Source: Chloroflexota bacterium (lineage in GTDB: Bacteria; Chloroflexota; JAJPGV01). Taken from it: a stretch of 64,000 nt of DNA. Of this stretch, positions 8,125 to 19,638 are shown one piece after another. Every line of letters begins with the position of its first letter. The first letter of the stretch is position 1. Under the pieces are notes generated by a model, which was not told the origin of the DNA, searched no databases, and was given only the letters and a program-made list of their open reading frames with translations. Where the stretch lies: positions 62,001 to 126,000 of the forward strand of contig JAJPGV010000035.1 in the NCBI GenBank assembly GCA_021325635.1. The letters run 5' to 3'. The position numbers and the translations under genes were made by a program.

Positions 8125-8532
8125 GTGAACTATCTCTCCGGGGCTTACTTGCTCAGCCCCGCCGCTCCTCAGTTCCGCTTCGTTTGGCCCGCGGTGCTCT
8201 TTTTTCTGACAATGGCCATGCTCAGCACAACCCTGGCCTACCTGGTTGAGCAGCAGAACTACAAGCGTGCGCCCATCACCCGCAAGGTGGGGCAGATTCG
8301 GACCTGGGCCTGGTCGATTGCCATCGTCGGGCTGGTGCTGATTGGCTTTCGTGTCGGCGGTGCGGCCATTCCGTGGATCGAGTCGCGCCTGCTCCTGTAC
8401 CTCGTGGCGTTGTGCTATCTCGGCTTGGCGGGCTACCTGGCGTATTTCCTGAGGTACGTCCTACCCAAGAAGAACGAGGCCTACGAGGCTACGCGGCTGC
8501 GGCGTCAGTATCAGCCGCGCCGCCGCCGGTAA
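8125..8532 (+). CDS. small integral membrane protein, 3 TM
   Basis: A 135-residue protein with three hydrophobic segments at about 19-40, 61-82 and 88-112 and a very basic C-terminus (RLRRQYQPRRRR), which by the positive-inside rule should be cytoplasmic. I recognise no family. It starts at GTG 8125, set by the -10 box just upstream, and lies 73 nt after the sigma gene. It may be transcribed alone. Nothing points to a substrate. Confidence 0.7.
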   Translation: MNYLSGAYLLSPAAPQFRFVWPAVLFFLTMAMLSTTLAYLVEQQNYKRAPITRKVGQIRTWAWSIAIVGLVLIGFRVGGAAIPWIESRLLLYLVALCYLGLAGYLAYFLRYVLPKKNEAYEATRLRRQYQPRRRR

Positions 8533-8593
8533 GAAACGGGCCGTCAAGCCTGCTCGGCAGCGGAATCAGCGCCTGCTTCCCGCGCTGATTTGG

Positions 8594-8599
8594 TAAAAT
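8594..8599 (+). promoter_or_regulatory. possible -10 box TAAAAT before the membrane protein/gyrB operon
   Basis: TAAAAT in an AT-rich island (about 8587-8615) is the only promoter-like sequence in the 89 nt ahead of the TTG start at 8622. No convincing -35 is seen, so this is tentative. Confidence 0.35.
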
Positions 8600-8621
8600 T
8601 GCCTATAGGAATTTCCATCGT

Positions 8622-11527
<2,906 letters not shown>

Positions 11528-11583
11528 CCCCGGTTCGCGGCGCCGCTATCCGCTCTTCTTAGCTGGCTCTCAGGGTAGCTCGA

Positions 11584-11589
11584 TATGCT
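11584..11589 (+). promoter_or_regulatory. -10 box TATGCT, leaderless start at GTG 11599
   Basis: TATGCT ends 9 nt before the GTG of the lipoprotein gene, within the 71 nt after gyrB. No Shine-Dalgarno is present. Confidence 0.42.
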
Positions 11590-11598
11590 GTCGCCTAC

Positions 11599-12618
11599 GT
11601 GATCACGCGTCGAGCCGCAGCTGTCCTGGCCGGGCTAGGCCTGATCCTGGGGGGCTGTGGCGCTACCCTGCCGGCTCAGCCGCCGCAGGCGGTCGCCGGT
11701 ACGGCCCAGGTTGAGGACATCGGCGCTCTGAGCTCCCCAAACCCTTCGCCGGCTGCCGGAGCAACTGAGGCGCCGGCAGTGGCATCTGCTCAGCCCGTCA
11801 CGTCGCCCCAACCCGAGGTTACGCCGGCTCTCGCACCCGCGGGCCCGCCGCCAGGGCCGGCCATAGCGCCCTCGGGACCAAAGGCCATGCTCGGGCCGCT
11901 GGAATACATCAGCCAGACCCTGAACAATTGCGGGCCAGCTTCGGTGGCCGAGGTGCTCGACTATTGGGGTATCTCCCGAACCCAGGCGCAGGTGCAGGCT
12001 GTCTTGAGAGCCGACGGCAACAGCCACGGCATGGCCCCGTTTGGCGTCCCAGCCTACACGGCCAGCCTGGGCATGAACACGCTCATGGGCGTGGGTGGCA
12101 GCCAGCAGCTGGTCAAGTCGCTGGTAGCGAATGGCTTCCCGGTCATCGTGAGCCAGTGGGTCAGCCTCACCGACCACTACGGCCACTACCGCCCGATCGA
12201 GGGGTATGACGATGCCAAGGGCGTCTTCATTGCCAGCGATCCATATTTGGGGCCGAACCACCAGATCAGCTATGACGAGTTCGGCAAGATCTGGAACACG
12301 AACAACCGCTTCATGGTCATTTTCCCCACCGCCAAGCAGCCGCTGCTTCTGGCTGTGCTGGCTGCGAATGGCTGGGATAAGAAGGCTGCGTACCAGGCGG
12401 ACCTGGCCAAGCTGCAGAACTTCCGGCAGCCGTTAGGCTCGGCGCTGGGAGCTTACGCAGGCGGGCGTGGCGGCTACAGCCAGCTCAGCTTGGCCTGGGA
12501 CCAGATGGAGCTGGGTAACGTCGATGCCGCTAACGCCGCCTTGGACGCCGCCATCCAGCAGGGCGCCAAGCAGCCAACCACCGACTGGATTCGGCAGGCG
12601 ATCAAGCTCAGCGCGTAG
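11599..12618 (+). CDS. lipoprotein with C39-like papain-fold peptidase domain
   Basis: A 339-residue exported lipoprotein. Residues 1-20 are a signal peptide with lipobox LGGC (Cys20); 25-95 are an Ala/Pro-rich spacer; 98-240 form a C39-type domain with Q106, Cys111 (NNCGPAS), His196 (HYGHYRP) and Asp214 (ASDPY), a complete papain-like set. The last 90 residues are helical, with a repeat-like segment (GNVDAANAALDAA). Bacteriocin-processing C39 enzymes are fused to ABC transporters, which is not so here, so this is one of the free surface-anchored C39-like proteins of unknown substrate. It starts at GTG 11599. Confidence 0.85.
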   Translation: MITRRAAAVLAGLGLILGGCGATLPAQPPQAVAGTAQVEDIGALSSPNPSPAAGATEAPAVASAQPVTSPQPEVTPALAPAGPPPGPAIAPSGPKAMLGPLEYISQTLNNCGPASVAEVLDYWGISRTQAQVQAVLRADGNSHGMAPFGVPAYTASLGMNTLMGVGGSQQLVKSLVANGFPVIVSQWVSLTDHYGHYRPIEGYDDAKGVFIASDPYLGPNHQISYDEFGKIWNTNNRFMVIFPTAKQPLLLAVLAANGWDKKAAYQADLAKLQNFRQPLGSALGAYAGGRGGYSQLSLAWDQMELGNVDAANAALDAAIQQGAKQPTTDWIRQAIKLSA

Positions 12619-12642
12619 TTCCAGCACGCGCGCCGCGCCTGG

Positions 12643-13374
12643 TTAGCGGTCGTTCGGGAAACCGGCCTCGATACACCACGCTTCCCAGGCGCGTTCGCTG
12701 GTCAGCGGCTCGCTGCAGCGCTGGCCCATGAGGCGCGCTTCGGCGTCACTCAGGTACCGTACCTGGCCTGCGCCCAGCAGGTGCGCCATCGTTTGCAGCT
12801 GCGCGTTCTGCTCCATGTAGATGCCGGCCATGACTACTTCGGGCACGGCAGCCCCCGCGATGACGGAGCCGTGGCCGCGCATCAGCGCCACCCGCCTGGG
12901 CCCTAGCGTCCTGGCCAGCGAGCGCCCCATGGGCACGCTGGTTACCAGCATGTCCGTATCGCCGAACTCCTGGGCAATGTCCCACACGGGAATGTCGGTG
13001 CCAATGAGGCTCGCCATGTGGAAGATTGGTTTCAATGGCACGCCGGTTACGCCAAAGGGGATGATCGACGGCGAGTGGTTGTGGCATACGACCTGCACGT
13101 CCGGGCGTGCCTCGAAGATTCCGCCATGGATGAAGCGCTCGCCGTAGGGCCTGCGGGTGTCGCCGTTCAGCTCGTTGCCCTGCAGGTCGAACGTCAGCAG
13201 GTCGTCTTCGGTGACCAGGTTAGGGGCCAGGGAGCGCGACATGACGAACCGGGCTGGGTCTTCGGGGTCTCGAACGCTTACGTGCCCGAACGCGTCCAGC
13301 ACGCCGTGCTGAGCGAAAATTCGATTGGCCATCACCAGCTGCCGCAGCAGCTTGTCCTTGGCGCGGTTAGCCAT
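12643..13374 (-). CDS. class II aldolase/adducin family protein
   Basis: A 243-residue zinc-dependent aldolase-fold protein. The family layout is clear: GHVSVRD near residue 30, the substrate-binding segment near 45, E79-HGG region (ERFIHGGIF), the metal ligands in CHNHSPS near 97, and the third His in RGHGSVIAG near 168. L-fuculose-phosphate aldolases, ribulose-phosphate epimerases and decarboxylases all share this fold, and the sequence does not separate them. The neighbouring minus-strand gene is a dienelactone hydrolase, so a catabolic role is possible. ATG start at 13374. Confidence 0.88.
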   Translation of the reverse strand: MANRAKDKLLRQLVMANRIFAQHGVLDAFGHVSVRDPEDPARFVMSRSLAPNLVTEDDLLTFDLQGNELNGDTRRPYGERFIHGGIFEARPDVQVVCHNHSPSIIPFGVTGVPLKPIFHMASLIGTDIPVWDIAQEFGDTDMLVTSVPMGRSLARTLGPRRVALMRGHGSVIAGAAVPEVVMAGIYMEQNAQLQTMAHLLGAGQVRYLSDAEARLMGQRCSEPLTSERAWEAWCIEAGFPNDR

Positions 13375-13409
13375 TGTCCTCCCTATTCAGCCTCGATCTT
13401 GGGTGATGC

Positions 13410-13447
13410 CAATGACCCTCTCCCGCCTCAGCAGGAGAGGGTCATTG
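13410..13447. terminator. 14-bp hairpin between dienelactone hydrolase and aldolase genes
   Basis: Arms 13410-13423 and 13434-13447 are perfectly complementary (CAATGACCCTCTCC and its reverse complement) around a 10-nt loop. It lies 30 nt beyond the dienelactone hydrolase stop on the minus strand. No U-tract follows on either strand, so it is terminator-like by position only. Confidence 0.5.
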
Positions 13448-13476
13448 CAACAGCAATCAGCGCGACGCCGGACAGC

Positions 13477-14376
13477 CTAGCCCAGGTACTTCTTGAACCA
13501 CGCCAGAGCGTCGGCCCAGGCGACCTTGGCCTGCTCCGGGTTATAGCGATCTGGCGGGTTGGTGTGATTGTGGAAGGCGTGCTGTGAGTCGGGGTAGACC
13601 TTGGTCTCCAGCGTCTTGCCATGCTGGGCCATGGCGCTCTTGATGGCGTCGATCCCGGCGTTGATGCGCTCGTCCAGCCCGCCGTAGACAGCAAAGACCT
13701 TGGCATTGACGTTCGGCACGTCTTCCAGTGGCGGGTTGGGACCGTAGAACGGTACCGCCGCCGCCAGCCGGCCATCTTGCGTAGCCAGCCGCCAGGTCTG
13801 GCCGCCGCCGAAACAGAAGCCGATAGCGCCGATGGGACCAACGTTCTGGCTCACCAGATAGTCGACTGCGGCTTTCAGGTCGCCAACGTGCCGCTCCGGC
13901 GGGATCTTGCTCAGCGCTCCGGGCACCTCTTCTATGGGGTTGGCGAAGCTGTCTGTGCCGCCCTCCCGGGTCAGCAGGTCCGGCGCGAGGGTGACGTAGC
14001 CATTCGACGCCAGGCCGTTGGCCACGTCCTTGACGTACTCCACCAGGCCCTTGTTCTCATGGGTAAGCACAATGCCGGGCTTGGGGCCCTGGGACTTGGG
14101 CTTGGCCAGATAGGCCTTCACCTGCGTGCCGCCGCTGTCGTAGGTGATCATCGAGCCCTCAACCTGCTCGCTGCCCGTCATCCACGGGTTGTCGGCTCCG
14201 GCCAGCATGGCCGGCCGCTTCGGTACGCCGCTAACCACCGGCAGGTTGTCAAGGATCGACAGGTCGGCGTTGGTGTGCATCAGCCGGCGCCGCAGATCCT
14301 CGTAGCCATAGTGGCCCAGCTTGTATTCCTCGATGAATTCCTCGATTACGTAGCGTTCGATCTCGTTCAAGTGCAC
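13477..14376 (-). CDS. dienelactone hydrolase family protein
   Basis: A 299-residue alpha/beta hydrolase. The Cys-type triad of dienelactone hydrolase is complete: C188 in GFCFGG, D235 in GGLDERI and H266 in DSQHAFHN, with E107 of HENKG where the enzyme's activating Glu sits. The first 70 residues form an extra N-terminal region (acidic helix EFIEEYKLGHYGYEDL, then GSE) not needed for the fold. The start is GTG 14376, with AAGGAGA upstream. No other aromatic-ring-cleavage genes are in the window, so the physiological substrate may be another lactone or ester. Confidence 0.9.
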   Translation of the reverse strand: MHLNEIERYVIEEFIEEYKLGHYGYEDLRRRLMHTNADLSILDNLPVVSGVPKRPAMLAGADNPWMTGSEQVEGSMITYDSGGTQVKAYLAKPKSQGPKPGIVLTHENKGLVEYVKDVANGLASNGYVTLAPDLLTREGGTDSFANPIEEVPGALSKIPPERHVGDLKAAVDYLVSQNVGPIGAIGFCFGGGQTWRLATQDGRLAAAVPFYGPNPPLEDVPNVNAKVFAVYGGLDERINAGIDAIKSAMAQHGKTLETKVYPDSQHAFHNHTNPPDRYNPEQAKVAWADALAWFKKYLG

Positions 14377-14504
14377 CTCTCCTTCGGACGAATTCGTAGG
14401 CCCGCGCGTCGCTGTCCAGACAGGGCCTGGCCGCCGTCAGCCTGGGCAAGCGGGGACTTCTATTATGCCCGACGGATGGCCGATGGCCCGCGTGCCCGCG
14501 TCGT

Positions 14505-15197
14505 CTACAGGGGGTGCTTGGCAGGCATACCGGAGCGGCGTGGGTATTCGGAGGGCGTGGCGGCGACCTTGGCGATGACGATGATCTGCCGGGACTCGCC
14601 AGCCAAAGCGTAGGTGCGTGGGGCTGCGAGCTCGCCGCCGAGCACGTTCAGGGCGTGGCGGGCGGAGCCGAGCTCGGCGGGTAGGGCCGGCCCCTTTTTC
14701 ATGGCCAGCACCCGTCCACCCACCCGGGAAAAGGGCAGGGTCAGCTCGAGGAGCACTGGCAGCGCGCCAACCGCCCGGGCGACGACCAGGTCGAAGGCCT
14801 CGCGGCCGGGCGCCGTCTCGGCGCGGTCGTTGACCACTTCCACGTCGTCCAAGCCGAGGACACCGGCCACATGCTCCAGGAAGCGGGCCTTCTTGCCCGT
14901 CGCCTCCAGGAGCGTGAGACGCAGATCCGGCCGGGCGATCTTGAGGGGCAGGCCCGGAAATCCCGCTCCGGCGCCAACGTCGAGCAGCCTGGCCTGGGAT
15001 TCGATCGGCTCCAGCAGGCAGGCCAGGCTGTCGGCAAAGTGCAGCGTCTCGACCTCACCGGGATCGACGATGGCGGTCAGGTTCACTCGCTCGTTCCAGG
15101 CCAGCAATTCAGTGCGATAGCGATCGAATTGCGCACGCTGCGTGTCGTTCAGCTCGACGCCGAACGCCCGAGCGGCGGTGGCCAGTGCGTCCAGCAT
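14505..15197 (-). CDS. rsmG: 16S rRNA (guanine527-N7)-methyltransferase
   Basis: SAM-dependent methyltransferase that modifies G527 of 16S rRNA (gidB/rsmG); loss of it gives low-level streptomycin resistance in many bacteria. The 230-residue protein has the N-terminal helix with LLAWNERVNLTAI, the SAM loop LLDVGAGAGFPGLPLKI, the ELEATGKK-type motif (LLEATGKKARFL), VVARAVG and MKKGP. The usual neighbour gidA/mnmG is not in the window; the next gene upstream is a rhomboid protease 22 nt away, so the two share a transcript. ATG at 15197 is chosen because sequence before it is not conserved-looking. Confidence 0.95.
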   Translation of the reverse strand: MLDALATAARAFGVELNDTQRAQFDRYRTELLAWNERVNLTAIVDPGEVETLHFADSLACLLEPIESQARLLDVGAGAGFPGLPLKIARPDLRLTLLEATGKKARFLEHVAGVLGLDDVEVVNDRAETAPGREAFDLVVARAVGALPVLLELTLPFSRVGGRVLAMKKGPALPAELGSARHALNVLGGELAAPRTYALAGESRQIIVIAKVAATPSEYPRRSGMPAKHPL

Positions 15198-15219
15198 CGG
15201 TCTTCCGCCGGAGAGCGGA

Positions 15220-15948
15220 TCAATCCAGCGACAGCAGTGGCACGGGTGGCGAGCGACGGCGGCGGAAGAAGAAGACCAGCAGCATGCCGGCGACGAATCC
15301 GCCGATGTGCGCGAAGGTTGCCACACCGCCTGTGTCGTGGGTGCCCAATGCGGTCACGCCGGTGAAGAATTGCAGCACGATCCAAACGCCCAGCACGACA
15401 AAGGCCGGCAGCCGTACGAAAAAGATGAAGATGACGAATACCGCCGTATCCACCGGCGCGGTGGGATACATCACAAAATAGGCGCCGAGCACGCCGGCGA
15501 TCGCGCCGCTGGCGCCCAGGCTGGGCACGGTCGAGGTGGGATCGAACCCAATCTGGGCGAAGGCGGCGATGAGCCCGCAGACGAAGTAGAACGCCAGGAA
15601 CCGCAGGTGACCCATCTCGTCTTCGACGTTGTTCCCGAAGATCCAGAAGAACAGCATGTTGCCGGCTATATGAAGCCAGCCACCATGAACGAACATTGAG
15701 GTGAACAGGCTGACGATCGGGTTGATCGGATCGTGCACCGCCTGCAACTCGCGCACGAGCGCCGGCGGGCAGGTGTTGGTGATCAGGCAGGGGATGAAGC
15801 CGTACACAGCGTAGAAGCGATCGATCGCCGCCTGGGAGATGGCTTGCTGTCCCAGCTCGTAGAAAAAGACCGCGACGTTGACGACGATGATGAGGATGGT
15901 GAAGAAGGGAAAGGTGCGGGTGGGGTTCAGATCCCGGATCGGGATCAC
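15220..15948 (-). CDS. rhomboid family intramembrane serine protease
   Basis: A 242-residue polytopic protease with six hydrophobic segments. The catalytic dyad is S147 in SLGASGAIAG and H214 in FAHIGGFVAG; N97 in HIAGNMLFFWIFG is the conserved oxyanion/second-helix residue. An extracytoplasmic insert with two cysteines (IPCLITNTC, 51-60) follows the first segment and may form a disulfide. It cleaves membrane-spanning substrates; the target is unknown. It starts at GTG 15948, with GGAG about 8 nt upstream, and is followed by rsmG 22 nt later. Confidence 0.93.
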   Translation of the reverse strand: MIPIRDLNPTRTFPFFTILIIVVNVAVFFYELGQQAISQAAIDRFYAVYGFIPCLITNTCPPALVRELQAVHDPINPIVSLFTSMFVHGGWLHIAGNMLFFWIFGNNVEDEMGHLRFLAFYFVCGLIAAFAQIGFDPTSTVPSLGASGAIAGVLGAYFVMYPTAPVDTAVFVIFIFFVRLPAFVVLGVWIVLQFFTGVTALGTHDTGGVATFAHIGGFVAGMLLVFFFRRRRSPPVPLLSLD

Positions 15949-16033
15949 GCCGTGCGCTCCAGCATCGGCTCGGGCCTCCCTTTCCGAATCACCCCTTGAT
16001 TGTGCACGAGAATGACGATAATTGCATCCGGCC

Positions 16034-16906
16034 TCACCTTTCCGTCTGCCGGAGGAGCCCCACCAGTCCTCGCGGCAGGAGCAGCAGGGCGCCGAGGATG
16101 ACCAATCCCAACACCGTCGCGTGCGCGGTGGGCGCGTAGGCGTCGAGCAGCTCGGACGCGGCAGTTAGCAGGCAGGCGCCCAGCATCGGGCCAGTGATAG
16201 TTCCGGCGCCGCCAAGCAGCACCATGGCCAGCAGCTCGATGGTGATGCCGAGGTCGAACACCGTGCCGGGCTCGATGAACGTGAATGAGGTGGCCTCAAT
16301 GCCACCGACCAGGCCAATGAGCGCCGCGGCGGCGGAATACAGCGGCAACGTGCGTGACAGGCGCAGCTTGCTGGGCGTTGGCCCTTGGCCGACTGCGGGC
16401 CTGAGCCGCTGGCTGGCCAACGGCAGCGCGGCGGCGAGCGCCAGGAGCGCATAGTAGGTCAAGCGCGAGTCGGCGGCCGAGGGCGGCAGCGAGATCCCGC
16501 CCGTGCCGCCGGTCAAAGCGGTCCAGGCGGTGGCCAGCTCCCGTAGGGCGAAGGAGGCGCTGAGTGTGCCAATGGCGAAGATGTCCCAGCGGCCGCGCAG
16601 CAGGATGCTCCCCAGCACGCTGGCCAGCATCGCCGCCAGCACGCCACCGGCCAGGATCGAGGCGACCGCCGGCACCGCGGCCCGGGCGCTCAGGATGGCG
16701 GTGACGTAGGCTCCCAGTCCGAAGAACGCGGCGCTGCCCAGATCTGGCGCCCTGCCGAAACCGCCGACCAGGTTCCAGGCTTGAGCCATCACGGCGAAGG
16801 CGAACAGCGTCGCCAGCAGGCGCATGGACGTTCCTGCCGTTATCAACGGCAGTGCCACCAGAGCCGCTCCCGGTACGCCGAGCGCCACCGCCGCGCGGAT
16901 GCTCAT
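16034..16906 (-). CDS. branched-chain amino acid-type ABC permease (LivM family)
   Basis: A 290-residue inner-membrane permease with about eight hydrophobic segments. NLVGGFGRAPDLGSAAFFGLGAYVTAIL near 46-73 is the LivM signature, and GGAGTITGPMLGA near 232 is its typical cytoplasmic EAA-like loop. Its ATG overlaps the stop of the LivH-like gene (ATGA at 16903-16906). No LivG/LivF ATPase or Liv binding protein is adjacent: downstream lies the rhomboid gene and upstream a divergent, different binding-protein family. The substrate is therefore undetermined. Confidence 0.88.
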   Translation of the reverse strand: MSIRAAVALGVPGAALVALPLITAGTSMRLLATLFAFAVMAQAWNLVGGFGRAPDLGSAAFFGLGAYVTAILSARAAVPAVASILAGGVLAAMLASVLGSILLRGRWDIFAIGTLSASFALRELATAWTALTGGTGGISLPPSAADSRLTYYALLALAAALPLASQRLRPAVGQGPTPSKLRLSRTLPLYSAAAALIGLVGGIEATSFTFIEPGTVFDLGITIELLAMVLLGGAGTITGPMLGACLLTAASELLDAYAPTAHATVLGLVILGALLLLPRGLVGLLRQTER

Positions 16907-17727
16907 GGGAGCTCGTTTCCGGATCCGCGGCCGGCGACGAAGATGATCACGGCAAGGAGCAGGAGTCCGAACGCGGCGCTGTTCTCGAGCTGTGGGGCCG
17001 CCATGCCTGCCAGGGCAGCCTGGACGCTGGCCAATGCTAACCCCGCGCCGATGAGGCCAGCTAGTCCGCCCGTTCTGGCGAGAAGGGCTGTCGCCGCGGC
17101 TACCGGCAAAAAGAACCAGCCGGCGCCTGAGGGAACGGCACGGTCGAGGACGAACAGCGCCCCGGCGGCCCCTGCAAGGCCTGAGCCCAGCGCGAAAGCG
17201 AGGGCGTCGGCTCGACCTACGTCGATGCCCGCGGCCGCGGCCGCTCCGCGGTCGTCAGCGACATGGCTCATCACCCTGCCTATTCGCGAGCAGCCCCATA
17301 GCCACCACAGTGTCAGCAGCAGCGCCGCCAGCAGCAGCTGGGACAGCCGCGCCGCCTCTGATTCGGGGCCTGCCGCTGGCGGCATGCTCGGCTGGAAGAT
17401 TTGAACGAGCTCCAGGCAGACGATCCCTACTGCCAGCGTAGCCAGCAGCCCGGCTCGTCTCGGCCGCTGCGCCAGCCGCTCCAGCAGCCAGTTCTGCAGC
17501 AGCCAGCCCAGCACAAACGCCGCGAGAGCGACCATCGGCGCGAGCAGCGCGTTGAGTCCGAGTGACTGGGACAGCCATAGAGCCAGGTCGGCGCCGGTGA
17601 CGGCGAATGCGCCGTGGGCCAGATTGGGAGCTCCGGTGACGCGCCATGACGTCAGGAAACCGGCGCCGAGCAGCGCGTAGAGCGCCCCCGACGACAGGAC
17701 GTCTAGCAGGAGCTGGGGAAGGTGCAA
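16903..17727 (-). CDS. branched-chain amino acid-type ABC permease (LivH family)
   Basis: A 274-residue permease that opens with LPQLLLDVLSSGALYALLGAGF, the usual LivH beginning, followed by NLAHGAFAVTGADLALW and eight hydrophobic segments; GAAAAAGIDVGRADALAFALGSGLAGAAGAL is the conserved cytoplasmic/TM block. It is chosen to begin at TTG 17727 because upstream residues do not look like protein of this family. It pairs with LivM through a 4-nt overlap. The operon holds two permeases only. Confidence 0.85.
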   Translation of the reverse strand: MHLPQLLLDVLSSGALYALLGAGFLTSWRVTGAPNLAHGAFAVTGADLALWLSQSLGLNALLAPMVALAAFVLGWLLQNWLLERLAQRPRRAGLLATLAVGIVCLELVQIFQPSMPPAAGPESEAARLSQLLLAALLLTLWWLWGCSRIGRVMSHVADDRGAAAAAGIDVGRADALAFALGSGLAGAAGALFVLDRAVPSGAGWFFLPVAAATALLARTGGLAGLIGAGLALASVQAALAGMAAPQLENSAAFGLLLLAVIIFVAGRGSGNELP

Positions 17728-17806
17728 ACAGTCACGGCTGGTTGGTGATTGGCCTCTCGCCTGCCGTCCACAACGGCCGGCACCGGCCCATCGAGCCGGG
17801 GTTGGG

Positions 17807-17812
17807 TACGAT
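17807..17812 (+). promoter_or_regulatory. -10 box TACGAT, leaderless start at GTG 17819
   Basis: TACGAT ends 6 nt before GTG 17819. The spacing fixes the start of the binding-protein-like gene and rules out an upstream signal peptide on the same message. Confidence 0.5.
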
Positions 17813-17818
17813 GGTACC

Positions 17819-19144
17819 GTGATCGTCGGAGTGCAGGCGATTCCGGCCTGTTTCGACGTCGAGCAAAACCGCTGCACCTGCTCCCCGGTTGCGCTGGAAG
17901 CGCACCTCCAGGCCTATGATTCGCTGCTGCAGTATCAGCTTCGAAGCGACAGCAGTGGCTACAAGCTTCTCGACGTCAAGTCGCTGAAACCGTGCCTGGC
18001 TCAATCCTGGGAAATTTCGTCCGATGGACGGACGTGCAGCCTGCAGCTGCGCAAGGGCATCCTGAGCGCTGCTGGGAACGAGCTGACGGCGCATGACGTC
18101 AAGTGGTCCTGGGAGCGCTGCTTCGCCCTCAATTCATGGAGCGCGCGCATCGCTCGGCTGGCCGGCGTCTCGTCCCCCGACATGGTGCGGGCCCCGCAAA
18201 CCTACACCGTGCAGTTCAGGCTCGATCGACCGAGCACGCTCCTGCCGCGGGCGCTCGCGAGCACCTTTCCCGCGATCTATGACCTCGAGGAGGTCCGTGG
18301 GCATTGCCCGGTTGGCGATCCCTGGGGTCACGTGTGGCTGAGCCAGCACACCGCGGGCTTCGGTCCCTACACGCTGCAGCGCGCGGTTGAGGGCGAGGAA
18401 GCGACGTTGGTGGCGAATCCCAACTACTGGCAGGGCCCGGTACTGGAGCGGCGGGTGTTGCTGCGTGTCACGCTGCCGGTTGAAGCGCGCTCCGGCGCTC
18501 TTCGGCGTGGCAGCCTCGAGATCGCGACGGACCTTCCGGCCGGCGAGATCCGAGCGCTCGCACGCCAGGCGGGCGCACGCGTGGCCGAGTACCCGAGCCA
18601 GCGCCAGGTGGTGCTGCGCCTCGATCCGTCGTATGCCCCATTCGATCAGCGCCAGGTGCGCCAGGCGCTGCGACTGCTCATGCCATACGAAGACATCAGC
18701 CAGGTGCTCTGCCTCGAGCCTGCCGCAGCGGTGCATGCCGAGCAAGATTTGCGGCTCGCCCGGACGCTGCTCAAGGAGGCCGGCTACGGCTCCGGTTTTC
18801 GGACCACGGTGTACCTGCCCGCGGGCAGCCCGGACCTCCAGGCCGTGGCACAGCTGGTGCAGATCGGCGCCATCCGCGCCGATCTCAAAATCGTCGTCGA
18901 ACCCATGAGCCCAGCGTTGTTCGCTCGTGAGAAGGCCGCGCGACATCTGCCGATCTATCTCGAGGAGCGATCGCCCATCGAGGCCCTCTTTTCGCCTGAA
19001 GAGCTCGAGCCGCTGCCGGACGTTGAGGCCGTGCTGCTGGCGCAGCCGCACCAATATTTCGCGGCGCGTTCCAACGTGCGAGGGTTCATTCGCCGGCCGG
19101 ACGGGCGGCCGCGCTACTACGAGCTGCGCAAGGTACAGGCATGA
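17819..19144 (+). CDS. family 5 solute-binding-like protein without signal peptide
   Basis: A 441-residue relative of the oligopeptide/nickel-type extracellular binding proteins (SBP_bac_5). LKPCLAQSWEISSDGRTCSLQLRKGI, ELTAHDVKWSWER and the TAGFGPYTL / NPNYWQGP block are the family landmarks. Unlike family members it has no signal peptide, lipobox or membrane segment: it starts MIVGVQAIPACFDVEQ, already in the mature domain, and no in-frame start lies upstream. It has several Cys, unusual for a secreted protein. Its stop overlaps the start of a response regulator (ATGA), and it is divergent from LivH/LivM. A cytoplasmic ligand sensor is the inferred role; a degenerate transporter component is the alternative. 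Confidence 0.85.
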   Translation: MIVGVQAIPACFDVEQNRCTCSPVALEAHLQAYDSLLQYQLRSDSSGYKLLDVKSLKPCLAQSWEISSDGRTCSLQLRKGILSAAGNELTAHDVKWSWERCFALNSWSARIARLAGVSSPDMVRAPQTYTVQFRLDRPSTLLPRALASTFPAIYDLEEVRGHCPVGDPWGHVWLSQHTAGFGPYTLQRAVEGEEATLVANPNYWQGPVLERRVLLRVTLPVEARSGALRRGSLEIATDLPAGEIRALARQAGARVAEYPSQRQVVLRLDPSYAPFDQRQVRQALRLLMPYEDISQVLCLEPAAAVHAEQDLRLARTLLKEAGYGSGFRTTVYLPAGSPDLQAVAQLVQIGAIRADLKIVVEPMSPALFAREKAARHLPIYLEERSPIEALFSPEELEPLPDVEAVLLAQPHQYFAARSNVRGFIRRPDGRPRYYELRKVQA

Positions 19145-19599
19145 CAGAAGAGTGGGAGCTTCATCCTCTGCACGATGCCAATGAGGGTGAGGACGACCTG
19201 TTTCGGCTCACGGATCATCCGTTGCGGATCCTGGTGGTTGACGACGAGTCGTTGATTGCCCTGGCCCTGCATGACCAGCTGGTCTACCTGGGGCACTCCG
19301 TGGTGGCTACCGCCAGCAGCGGTCGAGAAGCCATCGATCTGGCTGCCGAGCATGATCCCGACCTGGTGCTGATGGACGTGCATCTTGGTGGCATGGATGG
19401 CCTGCAGGCCGCCGAAGCCATCAATCAGCGCCGGCGAACTCCGGTCATCGTCCTCACCGGCTTTCCGGACAAGGCGATCGTCGAGCGAGCGCAGGAAGCC
19501 GGCGTGGTGGCTCACCTCCTGAAGCCGATCGACATCGAAGATCTACGCGCTGCCGTCGAAACCGGCTGGGCGCTCTTTCAGGACGGGGGTGGACGCTAA
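19141..19599 (+). CDS. receiver-only response regulator
   Basis: A 152-residue protein with one CheY-type receiver domain (residues 28-145) and no output domain. D34 and D35 bind Mg, D79 in LMDVHLGG is the phosphorylation site, T106 in VLTGF and K128 in LLKPID complete the switch residues. A 25-residue acidic leader (EEWELHPLHDANEGEDD) precedes it. It is translationally coupled to the binding-protein-like gene. Its layout resembles the first half of ANTAR regulators (PdtaR), but the ANTAR domain is missing. No histidine kinase is adjacent; the nearest is at 23491. Confidence 0.92.
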   Translation: MTEEWELHPLHDANEGEDDLFRLTDHPLRILVVDDESLIALALHDQLVYLGHSVVATASSGREAIDLAAEHDPDLVLMDVHLGGMDGLQAAEAINQRRRTPVIVLTGFPDKAIVERAQEAGVVAHLLKPIDIEDLRAAVETGWALFQDGGGR

Positions 19600-19638
19600 G
19601 GAAGACGGGTCACAGCGGTGCGGCGCAAGCCGGCGCTG

